This document shows, one piece after another, positions 23,501 to 33,345 of a stretch of DNA of 64,000 bases. The stretch lies in assembly GCA_013368315.1 (NCBI GenBank), contig JAACJM010000001.1, positions 930,001 through 994,000 of the forward strand. Reading direction: 5' to 3'. Below the pieces are notes generated by a model. The model was not told the DNA's origin. It worked only from the letters and a program-made list of their open reading frames with translations, and did no database searches. The translations under genes were made by a program, and so were the position numbers. This DNA comes from Tetrapyrgos nigripes (lineage: Eukaryota > Basidiomycota > Agaricomycetes > Agaricales > Campanellaceae). The first letter of the stretch is position 1; each line of letters opens with the position of its first letter.

Positions 23501-24617
23501 AGCAAAATTGAAGAAGTCACGACTGACCGCAACAAGGATATGCCTCTTATTCCTCCTCCACAACCTGATTCTCCGTCTGGAGGGTCTAGTAAACGTGAGC
23601 ATTTTTTGGAATTTTTTTTTTTGATTTATTGATTGACGATATTGTTTAGCTGCGTTTGCCTGGGTAAAAGGAGGGCTAATCGGAAGGGGAACGTATGGTC
23701 GCGTGTTCCTCGCAATGAATGCGACGACGGGTGAGATGATGGCTGTAAAGCAGGTGGAGATACCCCAAACTGCTAGTGATAAGAATGATTCGCGTCAAGT
23801 GACAGTCGTTCAGGCACTGAAGATGGAGAGTGAGACGTTGAAGGATTTGGATCATCCGAACATCGTCCAATACTTGGGTTTTGAGGAAACACCAGACAAC
23901 CTGAGCATGTGGGTATCGTCACTTGTACAGCTGTTGTTTATAGTCTGACATGATGTTCTTTACAGCTTTTTGGAGTATGTTCCCGGTGGTTCAATTGGCA
24001 GTGTCCTGTTGAGGCATGGAAGGTTTAGTGACGAGGTCACGAAATCCTTCACGGCACAGATACTCAGCGGCTTGGAGTACCTTCACTCAAAAGGTATTCT
24101 TCACAGGGATCTCAAAGCCGATAACATCCTGGTCGAGATGTCTGGTGTCTGCAAAATCTCAGACTTTGGGATATCAAAGAGGACAGATGACAGTGATGGG
24201 GGTGGTGCTGTTACTGCATTACAAGGAACGGTGTTTTGGATGGCACCAGAGGTTGTTAATCCTACACCCCGGGGTTACAACTTCAAGGCTGACATTTGGA
24301 GTGTGGGATGTGTGGTGTTGGAGATGTGGGCTGGTACGCGACCATGGCAGGGAGACGAGATGGTGACTGTGATGTTCAAGCTGTATCAGTCAAAGCTGCT
24401 GCCACCTGTACCTGTAGGAGTTTTCTTATCGGAGCTTGCGGATGACTTTAGGATGAAGTGCTTCGCGATGTGAGTGTTTTTTTGCTTTTCTGTCATTTCG
24501 TCAATGTCTAATCCTTGTCCACACAGAAACCCGGACGAACGTCCAAGTGCTGCAGAGCTACGGAAGCACCCGTACCTCGAACTAGCCCCAGGTTGGGAAT
24601 TTAATGGATTCAGTTAG
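20587..24617 (+). CDS. BCK1: Bck1-type MAPKKK of the cell-wall integrity pathway, with frameshift
   Basis: MAP kinase kinase kinase acting below Pkc1 in cell-wall stress signalling. The N-terminal exon starts MSRLRVLHVINRGSDSEG. After a 48-bp intron comes LNIFDEEDQARFSIYQTEIG, then a very long Pro/Ser-rich disordered region, the conserved linker (KKSIRIVAEEHKKRIDRSSR) and the kinase: glycine loop GGLIGRGTYGRVFLA, Lys in MAVKQVE, HRDLKADNIL, DFGISKR and GTVFWMAPEVV, ending PGWEFNGFS at 24617. All kinase catalytic residues are present. Near 23475-23480 the frame shifts: ANVLR continues as REVLNSG, whereas the family motif KRSTKLWGSKIEEVT is found intact one base off. As read, the protein would stop at 23624 before the kinase. 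A lost A in the sequence is the simplest cause. Confidence 0.85.
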
Positions 24618-24886
24618 GATCATATATCATAGTAACTAGTACTAACCCTTCTCTCTTTTCATTTGCTATGTGTACAAATCGTTGTTTTCAATATCTGCGC
24701 ATCTATTTCTTCACTCACTCGTACATTCACATTCTGTCTATTTTCACTACATTGTCTTTTTTTTTTTGTGTCTACTAGCAACATGTAGCCATTCTTAATA
24801 TACGCATCGAGTTCCTGGAATGACGTAGTCCTCCACAGTGCTAGCGTGACCTATAATTAGAGCTTGCAAGTTGTTTCAGCTTCGCT

Positions 24887-27333
24887 ATGGACAAAGACGA
24901 CGACAAGCACGCAGAACAAGCAAAAGCCGCTCGCACCATCCAACGAGCCTGGAGGCGAAAGAACAATCGAGCCCGGATGGAGTATATGGGCTCTCCCGTT
25001 CGATGGCATGTAGGTGTGCCTATGATTTCATTTATGCGCTCATCCCAAACCCAGTTTCACAGGATGCAGCCCTCCATGCCAGATTCAAAGTAATTCAGGT
25101 CTCATTAGACACTTACCCCTCTGGTCTTGACCGTCTTTGTGTAGCTCGAAAGAAATAGTGCTGACAAGGGCAAAAACTCGGCACGCGAACGTTGGCGACG
25201 GGCAGGGTTCTTTGCTGCTCGGTTGAAACGACGAGAACCATGTTTTGCAACACTCGGAAAAGGGTTCGGATTCTAGCCCTGAGGTGCAGAAACATCTCGA
25301 GACGCAGCATTGGTTTGTTGACTGTACTCATCTCTGGACTATCGGACTAAATTTCCTTTCAATTAGGTTGGAGTTGGTAGATGGGTATGTTCCATCTCAG
25401 TGACTCTTACGCAACGCATTTTTTAACGTACAGACTAAAAGTAAACATCGCTATGGGTCTAATCGTTGAGTACTGCATTCGTCCTTTTTGAAACTTGTTT
25501 GCTAATTGCAGGTCGCAGTCAAGGCTAGTTGATGTCTTTCCCTTCTTTTTTGAGTTTGTGTGCTCAGACTTGAGGCAGTTTTATCACAGGAAATGGCAAG
25601 AAACGGATACGGAAGATAATTTTTTCAAGTGGTACGTAGGGAGGTGTCGTACTTGCGTATAACCTTTCTGATTTGGATCTTTGCAGGCTGGATCAAGGAG
25701 ACGGCAAGTCGTTATCATTACCCAGCTGTCCCAGAGAACAACTAGAAAAAGAGGTTAGGACTATCTTTACTTGTTTTTATCGATATTAGCTAACCTCGTT
25801 GCATGCAGAGAATTGCGTATGTTTTTCCGCACTGCAGTATCAAGTATCACTTTTCTGAAGTGGATCTAGTTATCTGTCTGCTGAACAGAGTAAGTAAGCT
25901 CAGTTTGCAAGTGTCATCAGTGCGATCTCTGAAATCCTTCCCTCTCCCCCAAGGGCTCAACTATCTAGCAATAATTGATTCGGAAGGGAAGCTAAGATGG
26001 GCACGTAACAACGAACTCGTTGACACCACCGCTGGTGATTGGAAAGATTCGGGGAATGGTGGGGGTATTGTTCCTCAGGACTTGCCTGAAAGACATGTTC
26101 CAACCCCCAGAGATGAATTCGAGGACTCCCCCTCGTCGTCGTCGTCATCAAGCTCGTCAAGCTCGTCATCTTCAAGTGACCTTTCCGAAGCCGCCATGCA
26201 CTACGCTGGTGATCAAAAAGGGAAAAATCGATGGTCAAGGACCTTTCATAAATATTTCACTCTACGAGGGATGCTTGACCGGCTGCTACGGAAGACGGTG
26301 AAACGAAATACTTGGATTTATGTCACAGTGCGTACTATATCTTGGAATGATCATGATCATGTTGGCTCGGAAAAGTACTGATTATGATTTGGTTTCAGGA
26401 TAAAAATTGTTTGTTTAGACGTTTGTGTGATGATTTATCTCCTCAACTAAAACATACATCTATGACCAGACAATTTATTCATTGGTATCAAAGGCACTGG
26501 GTCATTTCAGCACTCATCGTTCCTAGCTGGTGGTATGGTCACTGCTGCGGGTGGGTTATCTCCTCGGCAAGTCAGAGATCGTATGCTGAATGCTCAGACA
26601 GGTCTCATTTCCGTCCATGAAGGGTTTGTATATACCCTGTCTCCTTTGTCTGGACACTATAGGACAACAATAAATGTAGGTAATTTGCCAGTCGTGTTGG
26701 AACCTCCGAGTCTCATTACAAGCGTAGCATTTTCATCGTTTTCTGGACGCCATGGCCGACCGTGGTCTTGATCTGCACAAAGCAAAGATCAGCAAAGCTG
26801 AAGCAGCGCTATGGGGGTGAGTCGCTGGAAGTAAACTTTCGATACTACCACCAGAACTCAGTGTTTGATACAGAATCGAGCACCTGGGAAAGTGGAAAAA
26901 GAAACAAGGCGAGATAAAGGATGCCGGAAAGGAACGGATTGTGGATATTGGACTGAGCGTAGCTAACGCTGTTACGCCTGAGGATTCAAAGTGGAAAAGA
27001 GCAATTTTGGAAGGCCGGCAAAAGCAGGAAAAGAAAAAAGAGGAGCAGAATGACCAGCCTGATGACGAGAAGAGTAGCAGAGGCCAAGGTCAAGGCGACT
27101 ATCAACCTAGTAGCGAGAAGAAGAGGGAAACTGGAGAGGAGCAGCAAACCGGAGTGGGTGATCCATCCAGCAACGAGAAGAAGGACGACGAAGGGAAGAG
27201 TCACAATATTGAAGGGGTAACCAGCGAGAAGGACGATGGAAAGCGAGGTCAACACAGTGAATCTAGGAACGAGGAGAAACTTCACGAGTCTGCTCGACAG
27301 AACAATCCCGAAGAGGGAGACAACGGCAGTTGA
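24887..27333 (+). CDS. IQ-motif (calmodulin-binding) fungal protein
   Basis: Large fungal protein with one N-terminal IQ motif (AKAARTIQRAWRRKNNRARM), a calmodulin-binding helix. Its function is unknown. Many introns, some leaving exons below 40 bp, join RWH to DAALHARFK, then LERNSADKGKNSARERW, KHLETQHW, LELVDG, KHRYGSN, FYHRKWQETDTEDNFFKW and SLPSCPREQLEKE. A conserved core follows (RLNYLAIIDSEGKLRWARNN, then SSFLAGGMVTAAG and SPLSGHYRTTIN, the last read across introns). An Ser run at 26130-26177 splits the core. The last exon is charged and repetitive (EKK/EKD units, for example NEKKDDEGKS) and ends EEGDNGS. The splice near 25225-25280 is ambiguous: a 55-bp intron with a weak GTTGAA donor restores the frame. 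Confidence 0.7.
26130..26177 (+). repeat. Serine-codon microsatellite in the IQ-protein gene
   Basis: Imperfect run of TCG/TCA/AGC codons giving about sixteen consecutive serines. The mixed codons suggest selection on the amino acid run rather than pure slippage. Confidence 0.85.
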
Positions 27334-27490
27334 AATCAGCAGTGCGATTCTCGAATGTGTCCTATTCATACAACCGTTAACTTATGTTGATAATACCCTA
27401 TGCTCTACTCCACTTGCTACCGAATTCCGAAACACCAACAGGTACAGCAGCCTTGAGAAAAGCATGAGCAGAGAATCGACCAAGCCTGAA

Positions 27491-28141
27491 CTAACTTGCC
27501 TTCTCGTCATAATCTGTCCATTCGCTCTCGTTCAGGTCCACATTCCCAAATGGTGTATTTGATTCTAATCCAACGCATTTCCACATTCCCTGATCAAAGT
27601 CGTGAATACGAGTTACACGTATTGTCAATGAAGCGTACCCACCTGAGGATCAAAACCGGTGAATTCCAATCCACGGCATTCGATCTTCAAAAATGGTGCA
27701 AACTGTCCGTTCTCTGCACTGTAGGGTCTGGGAGGCGATGCCGCATCGAATTTGGCAGAACTTTCTCGCTTACAGAGGCCACATTTCCAGACGAAATGGG
27801 CTTTACCGCCTTTACTTCCAGAGAGTTCGTATTCCTCCTTGAAGTTGACAGTCAGATATGATCGAAACCTGCATCAGCAAAAGCACGTACCCGTCTATTT
27901 AAAGAGACATATTTTGGATGGGTTTCATTACAGCTGGTGCACTTGACCTAAGCAACGATATGAGAGGCAAGTTCACGACAGGATGTGACCTGATGCACGA
28001 CCTGAAAGAAATATTGGAAATCGTCGTCTAGAGGGGCAAGATCTGTGACGTTTTCGAGCTCAGCCTTTATGGAGAGAAGCAGCCACTATGTGGTCCTAAT
28101 TGATAAGTGTAGCTAGCCAGCAGGAAAGGACTTACGACCAT
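27491..28141 (-). CDS. CXXC zinc-binding protein CZIB (DUF866/UPF0587)
   Basis: Small conserved eukaryotic zinc protein (human C1orf123/CZIB) of uncertain function. The first exon is just ATG GTC followed by GTAAGT. The next reads WLLLSIKAELENVTDLAPLD, then, after an intron, VKCTSCNETHPKYVSLNRR with the first CxxC pair. After another intron, EEYELSGSKGGKAHFVWKC leads to the second CxxC (CGLC), then PFLKIECRGLEFTGFDPQ, and a last exon ending LNESEWTDYDEKAS at 27491. Both zinc-binding pairs and the ECRGLE and DYDEKA motifs are present, so the protein looks complete. It is convergent with the IQ gene and divergent from mS35, whose start codon is 79 bp away. Confidence 0.88.
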
Positions 28142-28220
28142 GGTGTTGCAAGATCAAGTCCTCTTCGCTCACGTGAGGCCTACCGAATATACACGTCCTG
28201 TTTTGGCAATCGGTAAATTT
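28142..28220. promoter_or_regulatory. 79-bp divergent promoter interval, CZIB / mS35
   Basis: Start codon to start codon distance between the minus-strand CZIB gene and the plus-strand mS35 gene. No specific element was identified with confidence. Confidence 0.55.
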
Positions 28221-29106
28221 ATGGCTTTCCATGCTGCAGCCCACTTTCTTCGGGCTGTACAACACTCTTCGCGGCCCAATGCCATCCTCAACACCTCCTC
28301 TGCCTTTTCTCACCGTCTCTTCCACTCCACTCCTGCCGTAGCCAGGCGCAAATTCGAGGAAACGATTGACGAGGGCCTCGTGGACGCCGTTCTGGATACC
28401 GAGTACAAAGACGATGACACGACTTCTGCAGGTCATCTTATGTTGAGGGAGCACAGGCAAATCCTATACTATATGCGATTAATCGAACACGAAATGCCAA
28501 AACTTGTTGGTCCGTACAGCTCACTTCTCTTTGCGTCCAGACGCTGACCTTCAAGTAGCCTACCGAAAACCTTTTCAACCATCGACCAACCCCTTGGTAG
28601 TACGCTCTCTTGACTATGGCGGTGTTCAGCATCCAGTGCTACCAAAAAGAGCAGTCGTCGTCTCCGTGGATGAGCTACCTCTACGCACTGAAGGTGCAAT
28701 TCATAAAATCAAGGTACTGGCTGGTCCGAGATGGACACCTCGACCTCCACCAGATTCTGGAATCAACGAGGTGGCTAGCTGGAAGAACGGTTTTATAAAG
28801 ATATCTTGCGAGGACTTTCCGGAACCAATGCAGAACTTGAAGTGGATCAGTGACACCTTGGACAGGCTCATTAAGGAGGCAAACGACGTGCGCTATCTGG
28901 CTATTCTTTTTCTACCACAATTTACTGAAGTGTTTTCCATCTAGGCTTCTGACACTTTCAAGGATATCCCCATCGACGTCAGACATGTATACTCCAAGTC
29001 CCGGAAGGCAAAAAAGGGCGAGCATCTTCGCGGTCGTATTTATCATCGACCCACGATACGCGACTTTCCCCAAGAATGGCTACCAGGCGTATCCGTACCC
29101 TCTTGA
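28221..29106 (+). CDS. Mitochondrial small-subunit ribosomal protein mS35
   Basis: Component of the mitochondrial 37S/28S ribosomal subunit. The N-terminus (MAFHAAAHFLRAVQHSSRPN, later SHRLFHSTPAVARRKFEE) has the basic, Ser-rich look of a mitochondrial presequence with a plausible cleavage site around HSTPA. After an intron with acceptor CAAGTAG, the conserved core begins AYRKPFQPSTNPLVVRSLDY and includes HPVLPKRAVVVSVDELPL and GAIHKIKVLAGPRWTPRPP. A second intron (donor GTGCGC, acceptor ATCTAG) joins LIKEAND to ASDTFKDIPI, and the protein ends QEWLPGVSVPS. The LAGPRW motif identifies the mS35/Rsm24 family. All parts appear intact. Confidence 0.82.
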
Positions 29107-29253
29107 ATTTAATTCTCGTTATTACACGGCATCTTAATAGAGTCTCTGCCCCTTCTTGACTGAGGACCACCTCGTGACTACGGGCCATTGATCCCGGATC
29201 ATATAAGAATATCGATTGTCTTGCAAATCGAGATTGCAGAGCACCCAGCAGGT

Positions 29254-30422
29254 ATGAGTTCACCCAAAACGTTGCGCGCTTCCGTGGTACAAGCAGCATG
29301 CAGCCAGTATGACGCCGAAAAGACCTTGGACAAGCTAGAGAGACTAACTCAGCTAGCAAAAGATCGTGATGGTGCGCAGTTGGTGGTCTTCCCTGAAGGT
29401 TTGTAGTATCTTCGCTTGCTCAGAGTTTGCGTTTCTAATATCGCTTTAAGCCTTGTATGTCATCAGATATGCTGCCATGTCCATGAAGTTCTGATTGACT
29501 CACTAACAGCATTGGAGGCTACCCTATGCAGAGGACGTTTGGAGCTATTGTTGGCAATCGCACTCCCGAAGGAAGGGAGGAGTTTCGTCGTTATTTTGAC
29601 GGTGCCATTGACGTTCCGGGCCCAGAAATCACCCGGATAGAAAACGTCAGCAACAAAACCGGCGTGTTCCTAATCGTGGGTGTAATCGAGCGTGGTGGAA
29701 ACACACTCTATTGTACTATCGTCTTTGTTGATCCAGTGGAAGGATATGTTGGAAAGCATCGAAAACTGATGCCAACTGCCATGGAGAGATTGATCTGGGG
29801 GCAGGAGATGGGACCACGCTCCCAGTGTTGGAGAGATCATTTAAATCTTCTTCTGATCAATCCTTCACAGCCAAACTTTCTGCGACAATATGCTGGTCAG
29901 TGCTTTGCGTATTTTGCCAGCTTCATAGTGCTCATCTTCTTTCTCTCCAGGGAAAACTACATGCCATTATGTGCGAGTTTCTTGTACGATTTTCTGGTCG
30001 GTGCTAACGAGACACCAGTGAGATACTTTTACTACTCCAAAGGAACGCAGATCTACTGTGCCCCGACCGTGGATGCGAGGCCCGTGTGGCAACACACGAT
30101 GAGGCATATAGCGATTGAAGGCCGCTGCTTTGTGCTCGCAGCTTGTCAGTTTGCGCAAGAAAAGGACTATCCTCCTGATCATCCAGTTGCTGACCCTCAA
30201 GCCCGCAATGCCGAAAACGTGATGATTGCTGGGGGAAGTGTCATTGTCAATCCATTTGGGGAAGTGCTTGCTGGTCCACTACTGGACGCTGAAGGCGTCT
30301 TGACCGCGGAATTGGACCTGAACGAATGTACAAGGGGTAAATTCGACCTGGATGTGGCTGGCCACTATGCCCGACCAGACGGTAGGATTTTTACAGTACT
30401 TGGATCAGTGGACTTACACTGA
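29254..30422 (+). CDS. Nitrilase-family hydrolase, with frameshift
   Basis: Carbon-nitrogen hydrolase of the aliphatic/plant-type nitrilase branch, converting nitriles to acids or amides. The Glu-Lys-Cys triad is complete: Glu in VVFPEGFIGGYP (joined over an intron with donor GTAGTA), Lys in VGKHRKLMPT, and Cys in ATICWENYMPL (split by an intron inside the Trp codon). Another intron joins MPL to LRYFYYSKGTQIYCAPTVDA; MRHIAIEGRCFVLAACQF follows. It ends FTVLGSVDLH at 30420-30422. Between ERLIWG and GDGTTLPVLERS the frame breaks at 29797-29806, next to a run of five G. No GT-AG intron can bridge it without removing the catalytic Lys. A missing G in the sequence is the likeliest cause. Substrate cannot be told; cyanide hydratase activity is not excluded. 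Confidence 0.83.
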
Positions 30423-31366
30423 TTGCTTTTTTTGAGCAGTGTTTGGTTTCACGGCGAACGTGGCTTGATGTGTTCTGTAGCCTCTCTTTGTCAAGTATTT
30501 CAAAGATTGTCAATTATTGTGTTCCTTTTATGTCTATGGCGATCTTTGAGGATTTGAGTACAAGTGGCACAATGACTATGGAATGAACCTGCAGAGGTAT
30601 AAAAATGGCTTTCGAAAGGAAATCCACAAAATACCCCATTCTCTCAAAACTCCTGCAGTCTTCCTCGTCGACCATCCAATCATGAAGAACACCCTTGATG
30701 TTGGAGATGCAGATGCCACCTTGAAGGTCACCATTCAGCGAGATCTGCAGGACAGAACCGAAAAATACCATCCTCATATATCGAGGAAACACAGGCGAGA
30801 TAGGCCATCAGCCGCTGCATCGAGTCTAGGGAGGGGAGCGTTTTTATTGGACGAAGTCCTGTGGAGTGCAAGGAATGGCAAAATTGTGCGCTGGCCTCGC
30901 CCGAAGAGGGATATCACACTGGAGCGACACCAAGGAGGTCCACAGAGGAGTTGCGGTCCCGAAGACCAAATATACGAAGAGCTATTTACGACGTATATCA
31001 ACGTCGATGCCTGCCGTTGACGGTTGTAGAGAGGATATTATTATGGTTCATTCACGTTGCATATGCATGTCTGTACGCAGGACTTATAAGACAGAGTAGA
31101 CACAGGGTAGACAACGCCGTAATGAAGACTGGATTGAAACTGGTAAGAAAAAAAAGCTAAAAGCCGAGGTGGGGGCTAAGACTGCGATAGAAGGATTTGG
31201 TGTTACCTCACCCTAGTGTGGAAGTGGCCAAACAACACCAACCAATCTGGTTCTCTCCCTTAGCACCAATTTCCGACTCGCCAGTAATTTTTCTCCGCTC
31301 CTTACTTCCTTCCTTCTGTTCTCATTCTCTTCCAGATGACCGACTCGTATCCTTCCTCCAACCACG
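30423..31366. other. 944-bp intergenic stretch, no recognised gene
   Basis: Nitrilase 3' UTR and septin 5' region. It contains a 145-codon plus-strand frame (30583-31020) overlapped by a 92-codon minus-strand frame (30514-30792). Neither resembles a known family nor shows a clear codon bias, so neither is called. No tRNA-like A/B boxes were noticed. Confidence 0.5.
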
Positions 31367-33033
31367 ATGGCGAGTACTCCAATGGCGTTCCAGACGTCTC
31401 GTCGCCCTCTATTGGTCAATCCCCCAGCTGGTCTTTCCTCTGTCATCCGTAAAAAGTTGATGGGCTACGTCGGTTTCGCCAACCTTCCCAACCAGGTCCA
31501 CAGAAAAAGCGTCAGGAAGGGTTTCCAGTTCACTGCAATGGTCGTTGGTCAGTCCACGTCTCGCTCTTCTACCTGGTGCCTGCTCACATTTCCATCTTTT
31601 CTTCAGGGGAGTCGGGTCTGGGCAAGTCTACTCTCATCAACACCCTCTTCAATACCACTCTCTACCCTGCCAAGGAGCCTCAGCCACCCTCTGCAGAAAA
31701 GCCAAAAACCGTTGCCATTGAGAGTATCGGTGCTGGTACGTGTTGCGTTGGCACCGTCCTAGCCCACTTAAGCTCACTTTTACGTATATAGACATCGAAG
31801 AAAACGGAGTGCGACTTCACTTGACGGTCGTCGACACTCCTGGTTTCGGCGATTTTGTCAACAACGACGACAGGTAACACTCCGTGCTTCCTGCCGAATT
31901 GCGTCTCATTCCTCTTGTCTAGCTGGAAGCCCATCGTGGAGGACATTGAATCGCGTTTCGACTCCTACCTTGAACAGGAGAACCGAGTTAACCGCACCAA
32001 GGTTGTTGACAACCGTGTACACGCTTGTCTGTACTTTCTTCAGCCCACCGGTCACTCGTGAGCACGGTCGCTCTCATTGCATGCCGGACGTCACTTAGCT
32101 TTGCACACAGGCTCAAGCAGATTGATGTCGAGTTCATGCGCCGTCTTCACACCAAAGTCAACCTGATTCCTGTCATCGCCAAGGCTGACACTATGACTGA
32201 TGAAGAACTGGCCGCCTTCAAGCAGCGCGTATGTGCCATTCACAGGTAGATATCTAACGCCTCTAATGCTCCTTTGCTGCAGATCCTTTCGGATATTGAA
32301 CACCACAATATCCACATCTTCCAAGCACCGACTTACGAGAATGAAGATGAAGAGACCATTGCTGAGGCCGAGGAGATTGCCAGCAAGATTCCATTTGCTG
32401 TGGTCGGCTCTGATAAGGTTGTCAATACCCCTGATGGCCGCCAAGTCCGCGGACGTGTCTACCCTTGGGGTGTCGTCGAGGTTGACAACGAGGAACATTG
32501 CGACTTTGTCAAACTTCGTCAAATGCTTGTGCGCACTTACATGGAGGAACTAAGGGAATACACAAATGACGTTCTCTACGAGAATTGGCGTACAGAGAAG
32601 CTGCTCGGCATGGGTGTTGCTCAGGATTCCAGTGTCTTCAAGGAAATCAAGTGAGTCATATTTGATAGGCGTTGCTACCCGTACGCTGATAAACTCTCAG
32701 CCCGGCTGCACGGCTGCAGGAAGAGCGCGTCATGCACGAAGCCAAGTTGGCCAAGATGGAGGCCGAGATGAAGATGGTCTTCCAGCAAAAGGTGCAGGAG
32801 AAGGAATCCAAGCTCAAGCAGTCCGAGGAGGAACTTTACGCTCGACACAAGGATATGAAGGAGGCCCTCGAAAAGCAGCGGTTGGATCTCGAGGAAAAGA
32901 AGAGGAAGCTCGAGTCGGGTCGACCTATCACCCCAGAAAAGAACTCGGTCAGTGCCTCTGCTTGTTTTGTTACGCCTTATCTCTGTGCTGATACCCAGTG
33001 TAGACCAGGAGGAAGGGTTTCCTTCGTACGTAA
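31367..33033 (+). CDS. CDC3: Septin of the Cdc3 group
   Basis: GTP-binding filament protein of the septum and hyphal tip. After a short N-terminus comes the polybasic stretch [20 protein letters not shown], then the P-loop [17 protein letters not shown] (split by an intron), the G3 motif [13 protein letters not shown], and G4 in [10 protein letters not shown], followed by the septin-unique element ([16 protein letters not shown]). A coiled coil ([20 protein letters not shown]) ends the protein. Seven introns are inferred. The last exon reads TRRKGFLRT with a stop at 33031-33033; a good donor (GTACGT) lies over that stop, so an alternative 3' exon is possible. The [15 protein letters not shown] motif places it in the Cdc3/Spn1 group. 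An out-of-frame ATG at 31336 overlaps the start. Confidence 0.9.
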
Positions 33034-33345
33034 GGAAGCTTCACTGGCAAATGTTTCATGGCTTTTGCAGCCGCTCTTTTACAGTTTCTTTCTTCTGGTA
33101 TGCTACTCACCATACATCTTTATGTTTTTGTATTCTTTTCAATGTTGATTGGTATCGTCTTGGTTCTCCTTGAACAAGCTCCACCTTCTTTCGCCTGGAT
33201 ACTTTCTACCGATCCTATTTTCTAGTACGACTGTTTTTAAATATCTCGTTTGTGTTTGGACTGCTGGAGAGTACAGAGTCTGTAATGACAATATACCATG
33301 ATTATTCCGGAAAGAGTGACGCGTGACTGCTTCTCTATTTCCACC
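33034..33345. other. Intergenic, no gene seen
   Basis: Holds the septin 3' UTR and the MTR10 upstream region. It is T-rich with no repeat, RNA gene or domain-coding frame recognised. Confidence 0.5.

Noticed and set aside
25200..25290. Apparent frame break in the IQ-motif gene
   Set aside because: A 55-bp intron (GTTGAA...TTCTAG) restores the frame. The donor is weak, so the exon edge is uncertain, but a frameshift need not be assumed.
26130..26177. TCG/TCA repeat as a possible mobile or CRISPR-like repeat
   Set aside because: It is an in-frame serine run inside a coding exon, with no spacers or terminal repeats.
30583..31020. 145-codon plus-strand frame as a gene
   Set aside because: No family likeness, no clear start context, and an open minus-strand frame over the same bases.
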